56,970 nucleotides of DNA from the IMG/VR virus record IMGVR_UViG_3300042446_000561, positions 1 through 56,970 of that record; one strand, written 5' to 3'. Positions 15,850-24,118 of the stretch are shown here, piece by piece (position 1 is the stretch's first letter; each line of letters starts with the position of its first letter). This stretch comes from a virus. Made by a program: the position numbers and the translations under genes. Under the pieces are notes generated by a model. That model saw only the letters and a list, made by a program, of their open reading frames with translations, was not told the DNA's origin and did not search any database.

Positions 15850-17133
15850 ATGGCAACAGCCTCGATACTACTAATAGGTGGACAACCGTGGACTCCCGGG
15901 TCACAGTTGACGTCTATTCAAATGACAGCAGTTTCTGTTGCGTTAGCGATGGGCAATACAGTTAATCCTGCGGTATTAGCACAGTTTTATGCACAAGGAG
16001 GGCAGGCACAACAACCCAATCCGTCGCCTACATCAGTAAATCCGGCAGTAGATCCAGCATCAACTAGAACTAATGCCAATACAAACAATGGTGGTCTTAG
16101 ATCACGTGCAACTACATTGCCTCCTACAGTAAACCCAAAGGTAGATCCTGAAGCTGCTTCGGCATCAAATCGAGAATTTGTTAATAATGAGGGCGGCGCA
16201 GCTACTGGAATTCGTCCTAAACAAGTTACTAGAGAAACAATAGACGCTAAGAAACATTTTGAAGAAGTACAACCAGAAAGTCCTTTAGCGGGTGAAATTC
16301 AATCAGGCATTGAAAATGCACAAAATCAACCGGCACAAACGGTAATATTAGGTAATGAAGCTAGTAATGGTGATTGGAGAGTTAGATTAAGTTTAGGACA
16401 AAATGCCAATTACCTTTATAATGATCCTCAGCCAGGAATATTGCAACCATTATTAGCTACTAACGGAGTTATATTTCCTTATACTCCAAAAATTGACACA
16501 TCCTATAAAACAAATTATTCACCCTACGATGTAACACATTCTAATTTTCGCGGTTATTATTATCAAAATAGTCAAGTGGGTGATATTAGTATTACAGCTC
16601 ATTTTACAGCACAGAATACATTTGAAGCAAATTATTTGTTGGCAGTTATACATTTTTTCCGTTCTGCTGGCAAAATGTTTTATGGGCAAGATGCACAACG
16701 CGGTACCCCTCCGCCATTGTTATTTTTAACAGGGTTAGGGCAATATCAATTCAATAAACATCCAGTGTTGCTTAGTAGTTTTACATATGGCTTGCCTGAA
16801 GATGTAGATTATATTCGTGCTCATGTTACTAATCAAATAGGAACTAATTTAACTCAACAAAATAACGTAAAAAAAAGCGTAGCAACATCATCAAATGCAG
16901 CAGCCGGTGATAGATTAAGCAATGCTGGACTAGATAAAGGTGCATTACCAAATACTCCCTTTGGATCTGCTCCATCTACTCCTGAGTTGGCATCAGGGGC
17001 ACCTACGTATGTACCAACTAAAATGGATATTACTATTACCTTATTGCCAGTCAATACTCGTCAACAAATCAGTAATCAATTTAGTCTTAAACAATTTGCC
17101 AATGGCAATTTACTCAGAGGAGGATTTTGGTAA
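15850..17133 (+). CDS. baseplate tail-tube junction protein (gp48/gp54-like)
   Basis: 427 residues. After a Pro/Asn/Thr-rich N-terminal linker of about 130 residues, the core contains DWRVRLSLGQNANYLYNDPQPG, NGVIFPYTPKID, then FEANYLLAVIHFFRSAGKMFYGQD and TPPPLLFLTGLGQYQFNKHP followed by DVDYIRA. This block is characteristic of the T4-like protein joining baseplate hub and tail tube, usually annotated gp48 or gp54; I cannot separate the two. It opens the baseplate operon. The linker contains NNGGLRSR and VNPAVDPA/VNPKVDPEA motifs that recur in the next hub proteins. The stop overlaps the next ATG by one base. Confidence 0.68.
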   Translation: MATASILLIGGQPWTPGSQLTSIQMTAVSVALAMGNTVNPAVLAQFYAQGGQAQQPNPSPTSVNPAVDPASTRTNANTNNGGLRSRATTLPPTVNPKVDPEAASASNREFVNNEGGAATGIRPKQVTRETIDAKKHFEEVQPESPLAGEIQSGIENAQNQPAQTVILGNEASNGDWRVRLSLGQNANYLYNDPQPGILQPLLATNGVIFPYTPKIDTSYKTNYSPYDVTHSNFRGYYYQNSQVGDISITAHFTAQNTFEANYLLAVIHFFRSAGKMFYGQDAQRGTPPPLLFLTGLGQYQFNKHPVLLSSFTYGLPEDVDYIRAHVTNQIGTNLTQQNNVKKSVATSSNAAAGDRLSNAGLDKGALPNTPFGSAPSTPELASGAPTYVPTKMDITITLLPVNTRQQISNQFSLKQFANGNLLRGGFW

Positions 17134-17435
17134 TGGCATCATCATACAATCAATCTAGTCCCTACTATGCAACAGGATATAGTCAATATTTCCTAGATGT
17201 AATGATTAATAGACCTATTCCGAAATTAAATGATGATCAATATTTTGCAATAAATTTAACATATCAGTATCGTCCAGATTTATTAGCATACGATTTATAT
17301 GATAATAGCAATTTATGGTGGGTGTTTTATCAACGTAATCCAAATACATTGTCTAAACCTCCATTAGATTTTATATCAGGGACACAAATTTATCTCCCAA
17401 AAATTACTACTCTTCAATCAGTATTAGGATTATAA
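17133..17435 (+). CDS. 53: baseplate wedge protein gp53-like
   Basis: 100 residues from the ATG at 17133, which overlaps the preceding stop (TAATG) and has AGAGGAGG 9 nt upstream. An upstream in-frame TTG at 17127 is less likely. The core RPDLLAYDLYDNSNLWWVFYQRNPNTL followed by DFISGTQIYLPK is the LysM-like fold of gp53-type wedge proteins. T4 gp53 is about twice as long (196), so this is a minimal form. It probably helps to join wedges around the hub. Confidence 0.75.
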   Translation: MASSYNQSSPYYATGYSQYFLDVMINRPIPKLNDDQYFAINLTYQYRPDLLAYDLYDNSNLWWVFYQRNPNTLSKPPLDFISGTQIYLPKITTLQSVLGL

Positions 17436-17436
17436 A

Positions 17437-18783
17437 ATGTCAGCAACAAATGGTGGATTAAGATCTCGAAGAATAATTGTATCTTCTGTAGATACAGGGA
17501 CATCTGCACCTAAACGTACCACAGAACAAACTCAAAGTACATCTACACAAACTCCAGCAGGGCCTAAGCCTTATGTACATCCAGTGGGATTTACTACTAA
17601 TGTTGAAAATGGCGCAGCATTTGGTGTGCCCAGCGCCACAGCTCGTGCTTTAAGACAAAATGAAAATCGTCTTGCTGTATCAGCAGATTCGGCAATTACT
17701 ACTATTGTACCAACACCAGCCACTCCAACCACACCCACTACTCCTACATCTGCTAATATTCCCATTATTTCACCACCTCCTACGGCGCCTACTAATGTCG
17801 AATCAACTTCGATAGCAACAACAAAAGATGATAATCCTAATAACCCACCAAATTCAATACAGCAAGAGATATTAATTAACACAGGTACTCAGCCAGGGTT
17901 ACCTATTCAGCCTCGACCTAACGTGCTAGATCAATTTGCTAGCTATACCTACAATCTTGCTTGGTACGGCCTTACTCCTGAACAATATAGCGCAGTAGTT
18001 TCTACATCAAGAATTAATGTAAATTCCTGGTCTTTATTAGTACAAAGTGGAGGTGCAGCACAACAGCAGCAAGGAGTGTCAAATCAGGGTGTTAATTTTG
18101 GGCAAGATACTCCAATCAATGGGCCGTTGACCAAAATAGTTACTCCTAACCGCAACAAATATTTTACTCTTGATTATTTTTTAGATGATTTGACTATAGA
18201 AACTTCGGTAACTGGAGTATCTGCTAGTCAATTTACCAAAATATCATTTAAAGTATCTGAGCCTAACGGTATAACATTAATTCCCAATCTTAATTATGCC
18301 GGCAGGGAGTTTAACTCTAGTCCTCTCAATGCTGACTATTGTATGGTTGTGAAATTTTATGGCTGGGATATTAATGGAAATTTAATAACTGATCCAACAA
18401 GAACTACAGGTACTCCAGGGGCAACTCCAAGTATTTCAAATGCAATTCTTACAAGGTATTACCCATTTACAATAATTGATGTAACATTTAAAATAGACGG
18501 AAAAAATATCATATATGAAGTGACGGGTCAGCCAAAAAATTATGCTAAAGCAGCATCAACTAGTCTTGGTAGTATACCGGCTAATTTTGAACTTAGTGGA
18601 GAAACGGTAAGTCAAGTATTGTCTGCAAGTCAGAATAGTGTCACATCTGCTCTTAACTCTTTAATTTCAGCTGCATCAGGCGGCAGAGAAAATACAAATT
18701 CTTCATCGCCTCCAACTAGCCAAACGGGAGAATCTACGAAAGCAGATTCTATGTCGTTTGATATTTCTAATAATATAATGTAA
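17437..18783 (+). CDS. baseplate hub-region virion protein, family not certain
   Basis: 448 residues. The first 170 are a disordered Thr/Pro/Asn-rich linker with NGGLRSRR and NGAAFGVPSA. The folded part starts near FASYTYNLAWYGLTPEQYSAVV and runs through LDDLTIETSVTG, ISFKVSEPNGITLIPNLNYAG, YCMVVKFYGWDINGNLI, YYPFTIIDVTFKIDGKNIIYEVTGQP. This alternating beta pattern and the place before gp5 fit a hub subunit; gp27 is a candidate by position, or this protein and the next may together do the gp27 job. The C-terminus is Ser/Thr-rich. It starts 2 nt after the gp53-like stop. Confidence 0.55.
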   Translation: MSATNGGLRSRRIIVSSVDTGTSAPKRTTEQTQSTSTQTPAGPKPYVHPVGFTTNVENGAAFGVPSATARALRQNENRLAVSADSAITTIVPTPATPTTPTTPTSANIPIISPPPTAPTNVESTSIATTKDDNPNNPPNSIQQEILINTGTQPGLPIQPRPNVLDQFASYTYNLAWYGLTPEQYSAVVSTSRINVNSWSLLVQSGGAAQQQQGVSNQGVNFGQDTPINGPLTKIVTPNRNKYFTLDYFLDDLTIETSVTGVSASQFTKISFKVSEPNGITLIPNLNYAGREFNSSPLNADYCMVVKFYGWDINGNLITDPTRTTGTPGATPSISNAILTRYYPFTIIDVTFKIDGKNIIYEVTGQPKNYAKAASTSLGSIPANFELSGETVSQVLSASQNSVTSALNSLISAASGGRENTNSSSPPTSQTGESTKADSMSFDISNNIM

Positions 18784-18793
18784 GGGAGTTAAC

Positions 18794-20623
18794 ATGGCAA
18801 CTAATGGTAATGCAACCTCTACTAGTGCTCCTCCCAAAGCTGATGCTGCTCCGGGAGGCACTACTAAGTTTGCCTACAATAGTTTATGCGATGCAATGAA
18901 TTCGCAAGAACAACAATATGTTAAAGATGGAAAATTTGAAATTGCCAATGTTTACGATATAGTATTTGCGCCAGCTTCTTTGGCTTCGGCAAAAGTTACA
19001 ACTAAAGGCCCAACAGATAAAACTCAAACTCCAATGCAACAAGAGAATACTGCGGTGGCAGCAATTTCTTCTGATAAGAATAGTGTTAATACACAAGCTA
19101 AAAATTTATCAGCGTCACAAGGTACTCAAATTATACAATTTATTGAAAGAACTATTCGTAATAGTTCTTATATTACCGATCAACAATTAGCCAGCCCTGA
19201 CCCATTAAACCCAATTGCGGCGTTGATACCAAATACTACTACAAAAGGTACTGGTCCTACCACTTGGTTTAAAATTTTAGTTACTGCAACACCAATAGGA
19301 AATAGAGTAGATACAAAAAGAAATGATTATGCTTATAATATAAAATATTTTGTAACTACATATGCCATCAATGATATGCAAAGTGATTATTTTCCAGAAG
19401 CACGATTTAGAGGCGCACACAAAGTTTATAATTATTGGTTTACCGGGTTGAATACACAAGTATTGCATTTTGAGCAACATTTCAATACTGTATATCGTGT
19501 TGTGGCTGGTGCTGGAAGTATAGCAGAAGGAATAAAAGCATTACAATCTCCATCTAACGCACAAACTGATAAAGTCGGAGATGTTTATACACTTGGTCCT
19601 CCAATTAAAACTCCTAACCCTCCAAATCAAACAGTACAATCAGCAACAAACGATGCTAATACTCCGGCAGCAACTGCGGCCGATTTTTTGTATAGTGCAA
19701 ATGATCAGAATCAAAGTACTATTAAAATTGTTGGCGATCCTGCGTGGCTTTTTCAAGGAGAACTTGTCGGAGTAACTGAAGAATCTTTAACTAATGCGAC
19801 AGGATGGTGGCCTGATGGCACCATATGTTCAGAAAAACAAGATGCAGTTTTTGTTATAAATTTCAATACTCCTGCAGATTATAACAATGGAGAAAATGGG
19901 CCATATAGCGGCACTGGATTGATGGATATCAACATAGGCGGTACAAAAGGTGATTCTAATAAATTATCAAAAACAGCTACTGAAGCAAGTGCAGCATATA
20001 AAGCAACTGCTGTAGTTTCTACTTTTAGCAGAGGTAAATTTGAACAATCGTTGACTGGGACTCGAATTAAAAATCTGGCAAAAACAGATCTCAATCAATA
20101 TAGACCTCCGGTTGTAACTAAAAAGGTAACTCCGACCTCATCTGCAACTCCTACTACACCTACAACTCCACGGAAACCATTAGCATTTGAAGAAGGTCCT
20201 AATGGTGCAGCATTTGGAAATCCATTAGCTTCTCGTCGTGGTCAAAAATATGGGGCAACACAAGTGACTCCTGCCGAAAAAAATTCTGCAACTTCAGTAA
20301 TAAATCCTTCAGTGGCGCCAGCTAAAGCTGCTGGTGCTCCTACGTCAGATGGTGTTCCAGTAGGGTCGGCAAAACCAGCAGCAACATCTCCAGCACCTAT
20401 CAGCAAAGCTGCCGGACAACGAATATCTCAGGCACAAAATGCTTATCAAAATGCAACGGAAGATCTTAGACAAGCACGTAAATATTATCCTAATCAAGTA
20501 GCTGAGGCACAGCAAGCAGTAAATACTGCTAGAAACGCATGGAAATCAGCAGTCGATGCAAGTCAAACGCCTGACATACAAACGGGTACAAGCACACAAA
20601 CAACAGCGCCAAAGGATCAATAA
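18794..20623 (+). CDS. baseplate hub-region virion protein, partner of the preceding gene
   Basis: 609 residues, start preceded by AAGGGAG. Middle blocks include GPTTWFKILVTATPIGNRVDTKRNDYAYNIKYFVTTYAIND, NYWFTGLNTQVLHFEQHFNTVYRVV, and STIKIVGDPAWLFQGELVGV with FVINFNTPADYN. A GDPAW-type segment like this recurs in hub proteins of aquatic T4-like phages as I know them. The last 200 residues are a Pro/Thr/Ala-rich linker with NGAAFGNPLASRRG followed by a helical Gln/Ala-rich segment. Its position directly before gp5 suggests it holds the spike (inference). The stop overlaps the gp5 ATG by one base. Confidence 0.55.
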   Translation: MATNGNATSTSAPPKADAAPGGTTKFAYNSLCDAMNSQEQQYVKDGKFEIANVYDIVFAPASLASAKVTTKGPTDKTQTPMQQENTAVAAISSDKNSVNTQAKNLSASQGTQIIQFIERTIRNSSYITDQQLASPDPLNPIAALIPNTTTKGTGPTTWFKILVTATPIGNRVDTKRNDYAYNIKYFVTTYAINDMQSDYFPEARFRGAHKVYNYWFTGLNTQVLHFEQHFNTVYRVVAGAGSIAEGIKALQSPSNAQTDKVGDVYTLGPPIKTPNPPNQTVQSATNDANTPAATAADFLYSANDQNQSTIKIVGDPAWLFQGELVGVTEESLTNATGWWPDGTICSEKQDAVFVINFNTPADYNNGENGPYSGTGLMDINIGGTKGDSNKLSKTATEASAAYKATAVVSTFSRGKFEQSLTGTRIKNLAKTDLNQYRPPVVTKKVTPTSSATPTTPTTPRKPLAFEEGPNGAAFGNPLASRRGQKYGATQVTPAEKNSATSVINPSVAPAKAAGAPTSDGVPVGSAKPAATSPAPISKAAGQRISQAQNAYQNATEDLRQARKYYPNQVAEAQQAVNTARNAWKSAVDASQTPDIQTGTSTQTTAPKDQ

Positions 20624-22137
20624 TGGCAAATAATATAGCAAGAATTACTGGCAGGTCGCAGTCATTTAAATTTGATAAAGGTAATACTCCTGCAGATGTA
20701 GGCACATTCATTGGTGAGGTAATGAATAATGTTGATCCAACACGCGGCGGGCGCCTTCAAGTTTACATTACACAATTTGCCGGTAACGATAAAGAAAATG
20801 ACAAATTATGGCGTACAGTACGTCCATTACAAACTCAAGGAGGATCTACGCCGCAAACAAGTTCGTCAACAGGGCCTGGATCATATGGATCAAATAGTAA
20901 TCAACAAAGTTATGGAGCAGCCGCAGGTTCTCCAGATCTCGGAACAAAATTATTATGTACTTTTGTTGCAGGAGATCCTGACGGAGGATATTATCTGGGA
21001 ATAGTTCCTGCACAAGGTGCTAATCATATGGTACCAGCACTAGGTGCAGCAAAGAATGCTGTTAAACAAAATGCAGATCAAGAGACATATTTAGAAAAAA
21101 GTCCTCAATTACCAACCACTGAAATTAATACCTCTTCGAGCAATACTGCCATTACAGAGGATCCGCAATTTTTTAATAAAGAAAAACCGGTACACAGTTA
21201 TGTAGCAGCTACTATGTTTCAGCAGGGTACTGTTAGTGATCCTATACGTGGCCCAATAGATTCGTCTAGTCAGCGTGAAAGTCCAAGTAATGTTACTGGA
21301 ACTAGCACACCTGGTAGACCAATTTATCAAGGTGGATTAAAAGATCCAACTATTACGCAAAAAGTAGCTTCTGGTGAAGTAACTGAAGAAGATGCTACTA
21401 TTGTTGGAAGAACTGGCGGGCATAGTGTAGTAATGGATGACGGTGCAACTGATGGCAAAACGGCAATTGTTCGTATTCGTACAGCCAAAGGTCATCAAGT
21501 TACAATGAGTGATGATGGTAACAATCTTTATATTGCTCATGCTAACGGTCAAGTATGGTTAGAGTTTGGTCAAGAAGGAACATTAGATGTGTACACTACA
21601 AATTCTATTAATTTACGCACAGAAGGCACTATAAATTTACATGCTGATAAAGATTTCAATGTGTGGGCCGGTGGAAATATCAATATGATGAGTAATGTAT
21701 CCACAACAATGCAAAGTGAGGGCAAATTTACTTGTGCCACCACCGAAGAATTGTTATTGTTTAGTCAATCTACGATAGGAGTTAAAAGTAACGGACAATT
21801 AACTCTTGATAGTAAATTAGGAGCATGGGCATCGGGTGGTAGTTTAGCATTGCAAGCAGGATTGATAGATTTGAATTCAGGTTCGGCAGCAAGTGTATCT
21901 GTGCCCACAGGGTTAATAAAATATACAATGCCAGCAAGTAGTTTTAATACCTCATCGGGATTTAAAGTTGAATCAGCAGGTACTGAAAGTATTGTTACTA
22001 GAGCACCGGCTCATGAACCATGGCCTTATCATAATCAAGGTGTTCAAGTTAGCGTTGATTTAGGTGATGGAACTAACTCAAGTCCGCCTAGTGCTCCGAC
22101 TATTCCATCAGGTACTTCTATAACTAAGACAAATTAA
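20623..22137 (+). CDS. 5: baseplate central spike protein gp5-like, without lysozyme domain
   Basis: 504 residues (T4 gp5 has 575). Residues about 20-160 form an OB-fold-like domain (IGEVMNNVDPTRGGRLQVYITQFAG, LLCTFVAGDPDGGYYLGIVP). From about residue 270 it has the beta-helical needle pattern: GGHSVVMDDG, IVRIRTAKGHQVTMSDDGNNLYIAHANGQVWLEFGQEGTLDVYTTNSINLRTEGTINLHADKDFNVWAGGNINM. The linker between them is Ser/Thr/Asn-rich and shows nothing like the T4 lysozyme domain, which in T4 sits there. It should pierce the outer membrane mechanically. AAGGA precedes the ATG. Confidence 0.85.
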   Translation: MANNIARITGRSQSFKFDKGNTPADVGTFIGEVMNNVDPTRGGRLQVYITQFAGNDKENDKLWRTVRPLQTQGGSTPQTSSSTGPGSYGSNSNQQSYGAAAGSPDLGTKLLCTFVAGDPDGGYYLGIVPAQGANHMVPALGAAKNAVKQNADQETYLEKSPQLPTTEINTSSSNTAITEDPQFFNKEKPVHSYVAATMFQQGTVSDPIRGPIDSSSQRESPSNVTGTSTPGRPIYQGGLKDPTITQKVASGEVTEEDATIVGRTGGHSVVMDDGATDGKTAIVRIRTAKGHQVTMSDDGNNLYIAHANGQVWLEFGQEGTLDVYTTNSINLRTEGTINLHADKDFNVWAGGNINMMSNVSTTMQSEGKFTCATTEELLLFSQSTIGVKSNGQLTLDSKLGAWASGGSLALQAGLIDLNSGSAASVSVPTGLIKYTMPASSFNTSSGFKVESAGTESIVTRAPAHEPWPYHNQGVQVSVDLGDGTNSSPPSAPTIPSGTSITKTN

Positions 22138-22138
22138 T

Positions 22139-23677
22139 ATGGCAATTTATAATTATACATTACCTTCTGGGGCAAAATATCAATTAAATGCACCTAATGG
22201 CACGACACAAGTAGAAGCAGATAATATTTTTTATTCACAAGTGGCCGCAGGAACATTTGTTGGATATACTAAGGGCGACACATTATTAAATCCGGTAGAA
22301 GTATTAACTAATTTTGGGTTATCACGTTTACAAAGGGGTACAGCAGGAGTTGATGATAAAACGTTAATGGCTGTTGTTGCGAATTTGCCTATAGTTGTTG
22401 AATTGCCCATATTAACATCTGTTCCTGTAAGTAATCCAATTAGTCAAGCTAGTTATATCAAAGTAACTAGTACTCCAGTAGGTAGAACTACTATAACTTT
22501 GCAAGCTGGACAGTTAACTTCGCAGGAAACTCAATCGCTAATGGCACAGCTATCAGCAATAGCAAACAATGATGTTAACACATTTACGCAAGCTGATGGA
22601 ATTGGAATTTATGGATTTAATTGTAATCAACTGGAACAAGCAGGATTAATTAAACCAGGTATGAGTGAATTGTATTGCCCACTTGATGAAACTACGGGTG
22701 ATAATCCTGCTAATTTTGTTGATTTTATGAGTTCACCGACCCCTTGGACAGGATTATTTGGTGTTACTAGTGTGTTTGATATATTAGGCGATGCTGCAAT
22801 ACAAAATCAAATAGAAGAAATATTATTAGATCGTAGCTACAATCAACTTGTAGCTAGTGGTGTGATTATTCCGCCGAAGCAAAGGGTAACAACTCCAAGT
22901 GTAAGCACTGGAAGAGTGTATACAGCCGGTGGTACACTAGCATCAGCATCATCATTGACATTACTTACATCAACTCCATCATTAACTAATGGAGCTCTTG
23001 ATGCTAGTTTAACTCCCGTTGGCATTGTGCCACAGGAAATAAAAAATCTCGGAGAAGAGTCCAGTGCAATTTATAGTTATGGATTATCATCATTGGCTAC
23101 TGGGGCAGTCGGATTTAATACTGGGCCAGGTCAATTGTCAGGATTATCCACAGGATTAGCAGCCGGCACCGCAGCAGGAGTATCTGCATTAATAGGATCA
23201 AGGATTAGCGGAGATGTAGGTGCATTAATGGCAATAGGAAGTAAGTATGGTGTTGCACTTGCTAGTAGCTGGGCATCAGGGTCAGCATCTGGAGTTATAT
23301 CATCTGCAGCCGGCATTGGAGCATTAGTAGGAAGTTTGGTTCCAATACCTCCGGGATTAGCAAAAATCAGTGCTAAAATTAATACAGCAGTTAATACTAT
23401 TGCAAAAGCAGCACAATTTGCTTCTAGTTTTAGTAATTTTTCACTAAGCGGGTTAATATCAGGTATACAACCAGCAGCTGGGTTTAATAATACAGTAAAT
23501 CGCTCTACGCTTGATGCAGCAGTATCTCGAGTGATAGGATCTCCTCTTATTAATCCTCCTATGTATGAAATACCATCTATTAAAAGTTTGGGTATTTTGG
23601 CAGATATTGGATCTGCTAAAAAAATATTAAATCTAGTACAATCAAACATAGGCAGTAGAATAGTTAACATTAGATAG
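22139..23677 (+). CDS. virion-associated protein of unknown function with Gly/Ala-rich segment
   Basis: 512 residues. The N-terminus (YNYTLPSGAKYQLNAPNGTTQVEADNIFYSQVAAGTFVGYTKGDTL) is a compact domain I associate with baseplate-region proteins of aquatic phages. Residues about 155-200 have YGFNCNQLEQAGLIKPGMSELYC and SPTPWTGLFGV, a helix-turn-type block also seen in phage tail proteins. Residues about 320-420 are small and hydrophobic (Gly, Ala, Ser, Ile), possibly membrane-active. Its place between gp5 and gp25 suggests a hub or spike-associated part. It starts 1 nt after the gp5 stop with no strong ribosome site, so it is probably coupled to gp5. Confidence 0.5.
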   Translation: MAIYNYTLPSGAKYQLNAPNGTTQVEADNIFYSQVAAGTFVGYTKGDTLLNPVEVLTNFGLSRLQRGTAGVDDKTLMAVVANLPIVVELPILTSVPVSNPISQASYIKVTSTPVGRTTITLQAGQLTSQETQSLMAQLSAIANNDVNTFTQADGIGIYGFNCNQLEQAGLIKPGMSELYCPLDETTGDNPANFVDFMSSPTPWTGLFGVTSVFDILGDAAIQNQIEEILLDRSYNQLVASGVIIPPKQRVTTPSVSTGRVYTAGGTLASASSLTLLTSTPSLTNGALDASLTPVGIVPQEIKNLGEESSAIYSYGLSSLATGAVGFNTGPGQLSGLSTGLAAGTAAGVSALIGSRISGDVGALMAIGSKYGVALASSWASGSASGVISSAAGIGALVGSLVPIPPGLAKISAKINTAVNTIAKAAQFASSFSNFSLSGLISGIQPAAGFNNTVNRSTLDAAVSRVIGSPLINPPMYEIPSIKSLGILADIGSAKKILNLVQSNIGSRIVNIR

Positions 23678-23678
23678 G

Positions 23679-23685
23679 GTAAATA
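23679..23685 (+). promoter_or_regulatory. late-promoter-like box GTAAATA, 6 nt before gp25 start
   Basis: GTAAATA followed by CATATT and the ATG at 23692. A weaker octamer match, but it has the 6-nt spacing seen at 9886-9893, and no Shine-Dalgarno sequence lies at normal distance. Confidence 0.3.
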
Positions 23686-23691
23686 CATATT

Positions 23692-24066
23692 ATGGCAACC
23701 TTTATTGGATTTTCTACAGTTAGACAAAACAAAAATTTTGTATTAGTTGACTACGAGTTAATCAAACAGGATTTACTTAACGCTTTTAATATTAGACAAG
23801 GCGAAGTAGTGGGTCGACCAGGATATGGCACATTGTTATGGACTTATTTGTTTGAAAACCAAACTCCTGAGTTGCAAACTGCCATTTATAATGAAGTACA
23901 GCGTGTAATTGCCGGAGATCCTAGATTATATCTTAATAATGTTACTATGTATCCACAAAACAACGGTATATTATTACAGCTTAATTTACAAACGGTGGCA
24001 ACAACATCGGCTCAAATATTATCTATTTTCTTTAATGAAAGCCAACGGTCTGCTAGTTACGTTTAA
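23692..24066 (+). CDS. 25: baseplate wedge protein gp25
   Basis: 124 residues (T4 gp25 is 132). The family core is clear: DYELIKQDLLNAFNIRQGEVVGRPGYGTLLWTYLFE, then IYNEVQRVIAGDPRLYLNNV. The segment EVVGRPGYGT corresponds to the conserved EGE/GYG block of the GPW/gp25 family. It forms part of the sheath-platform side of the wedge next to gp6 and gp53. The gap to gp6 (24067-24118) carries a late box. Confidence 0.93.
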   Translation: MATFIGFSTVRQNKNFVLVDYELIKQDLLNAFNIRQGEVVGRPGYGTLLWTYLFENQTPELQTAIYNEVQRVIAGDPRLYLNNVTMYPQNNGILLQLNLQTVATTSAQILSIFFNESQRSASYV

Positions 24067-24091
24067 CTTAAACACCCCAGATTATTAATAC

Positions 24092-24099
24092 CATAAATA
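24092..24099 (+). promoter_or_regulatory. late-promoter box CATAAATA for gp6 and downstream genes
   Basis: Seven of eight bases match TATAAATA. It lies 19 nt before the gp6 ATG at 24119, the same distance as the box before 15850. Confidence 0.55.
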
Positions 24100-24118
24100 C
24101 TGTAACATTGGAACGACC

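Noticed and set aside
17127-17132. TTG start for the gp53-like gene
   Set aside because: The ATG at 17133 has AGAGGAGG at proper spacing and overlaps the previous stop by one base.
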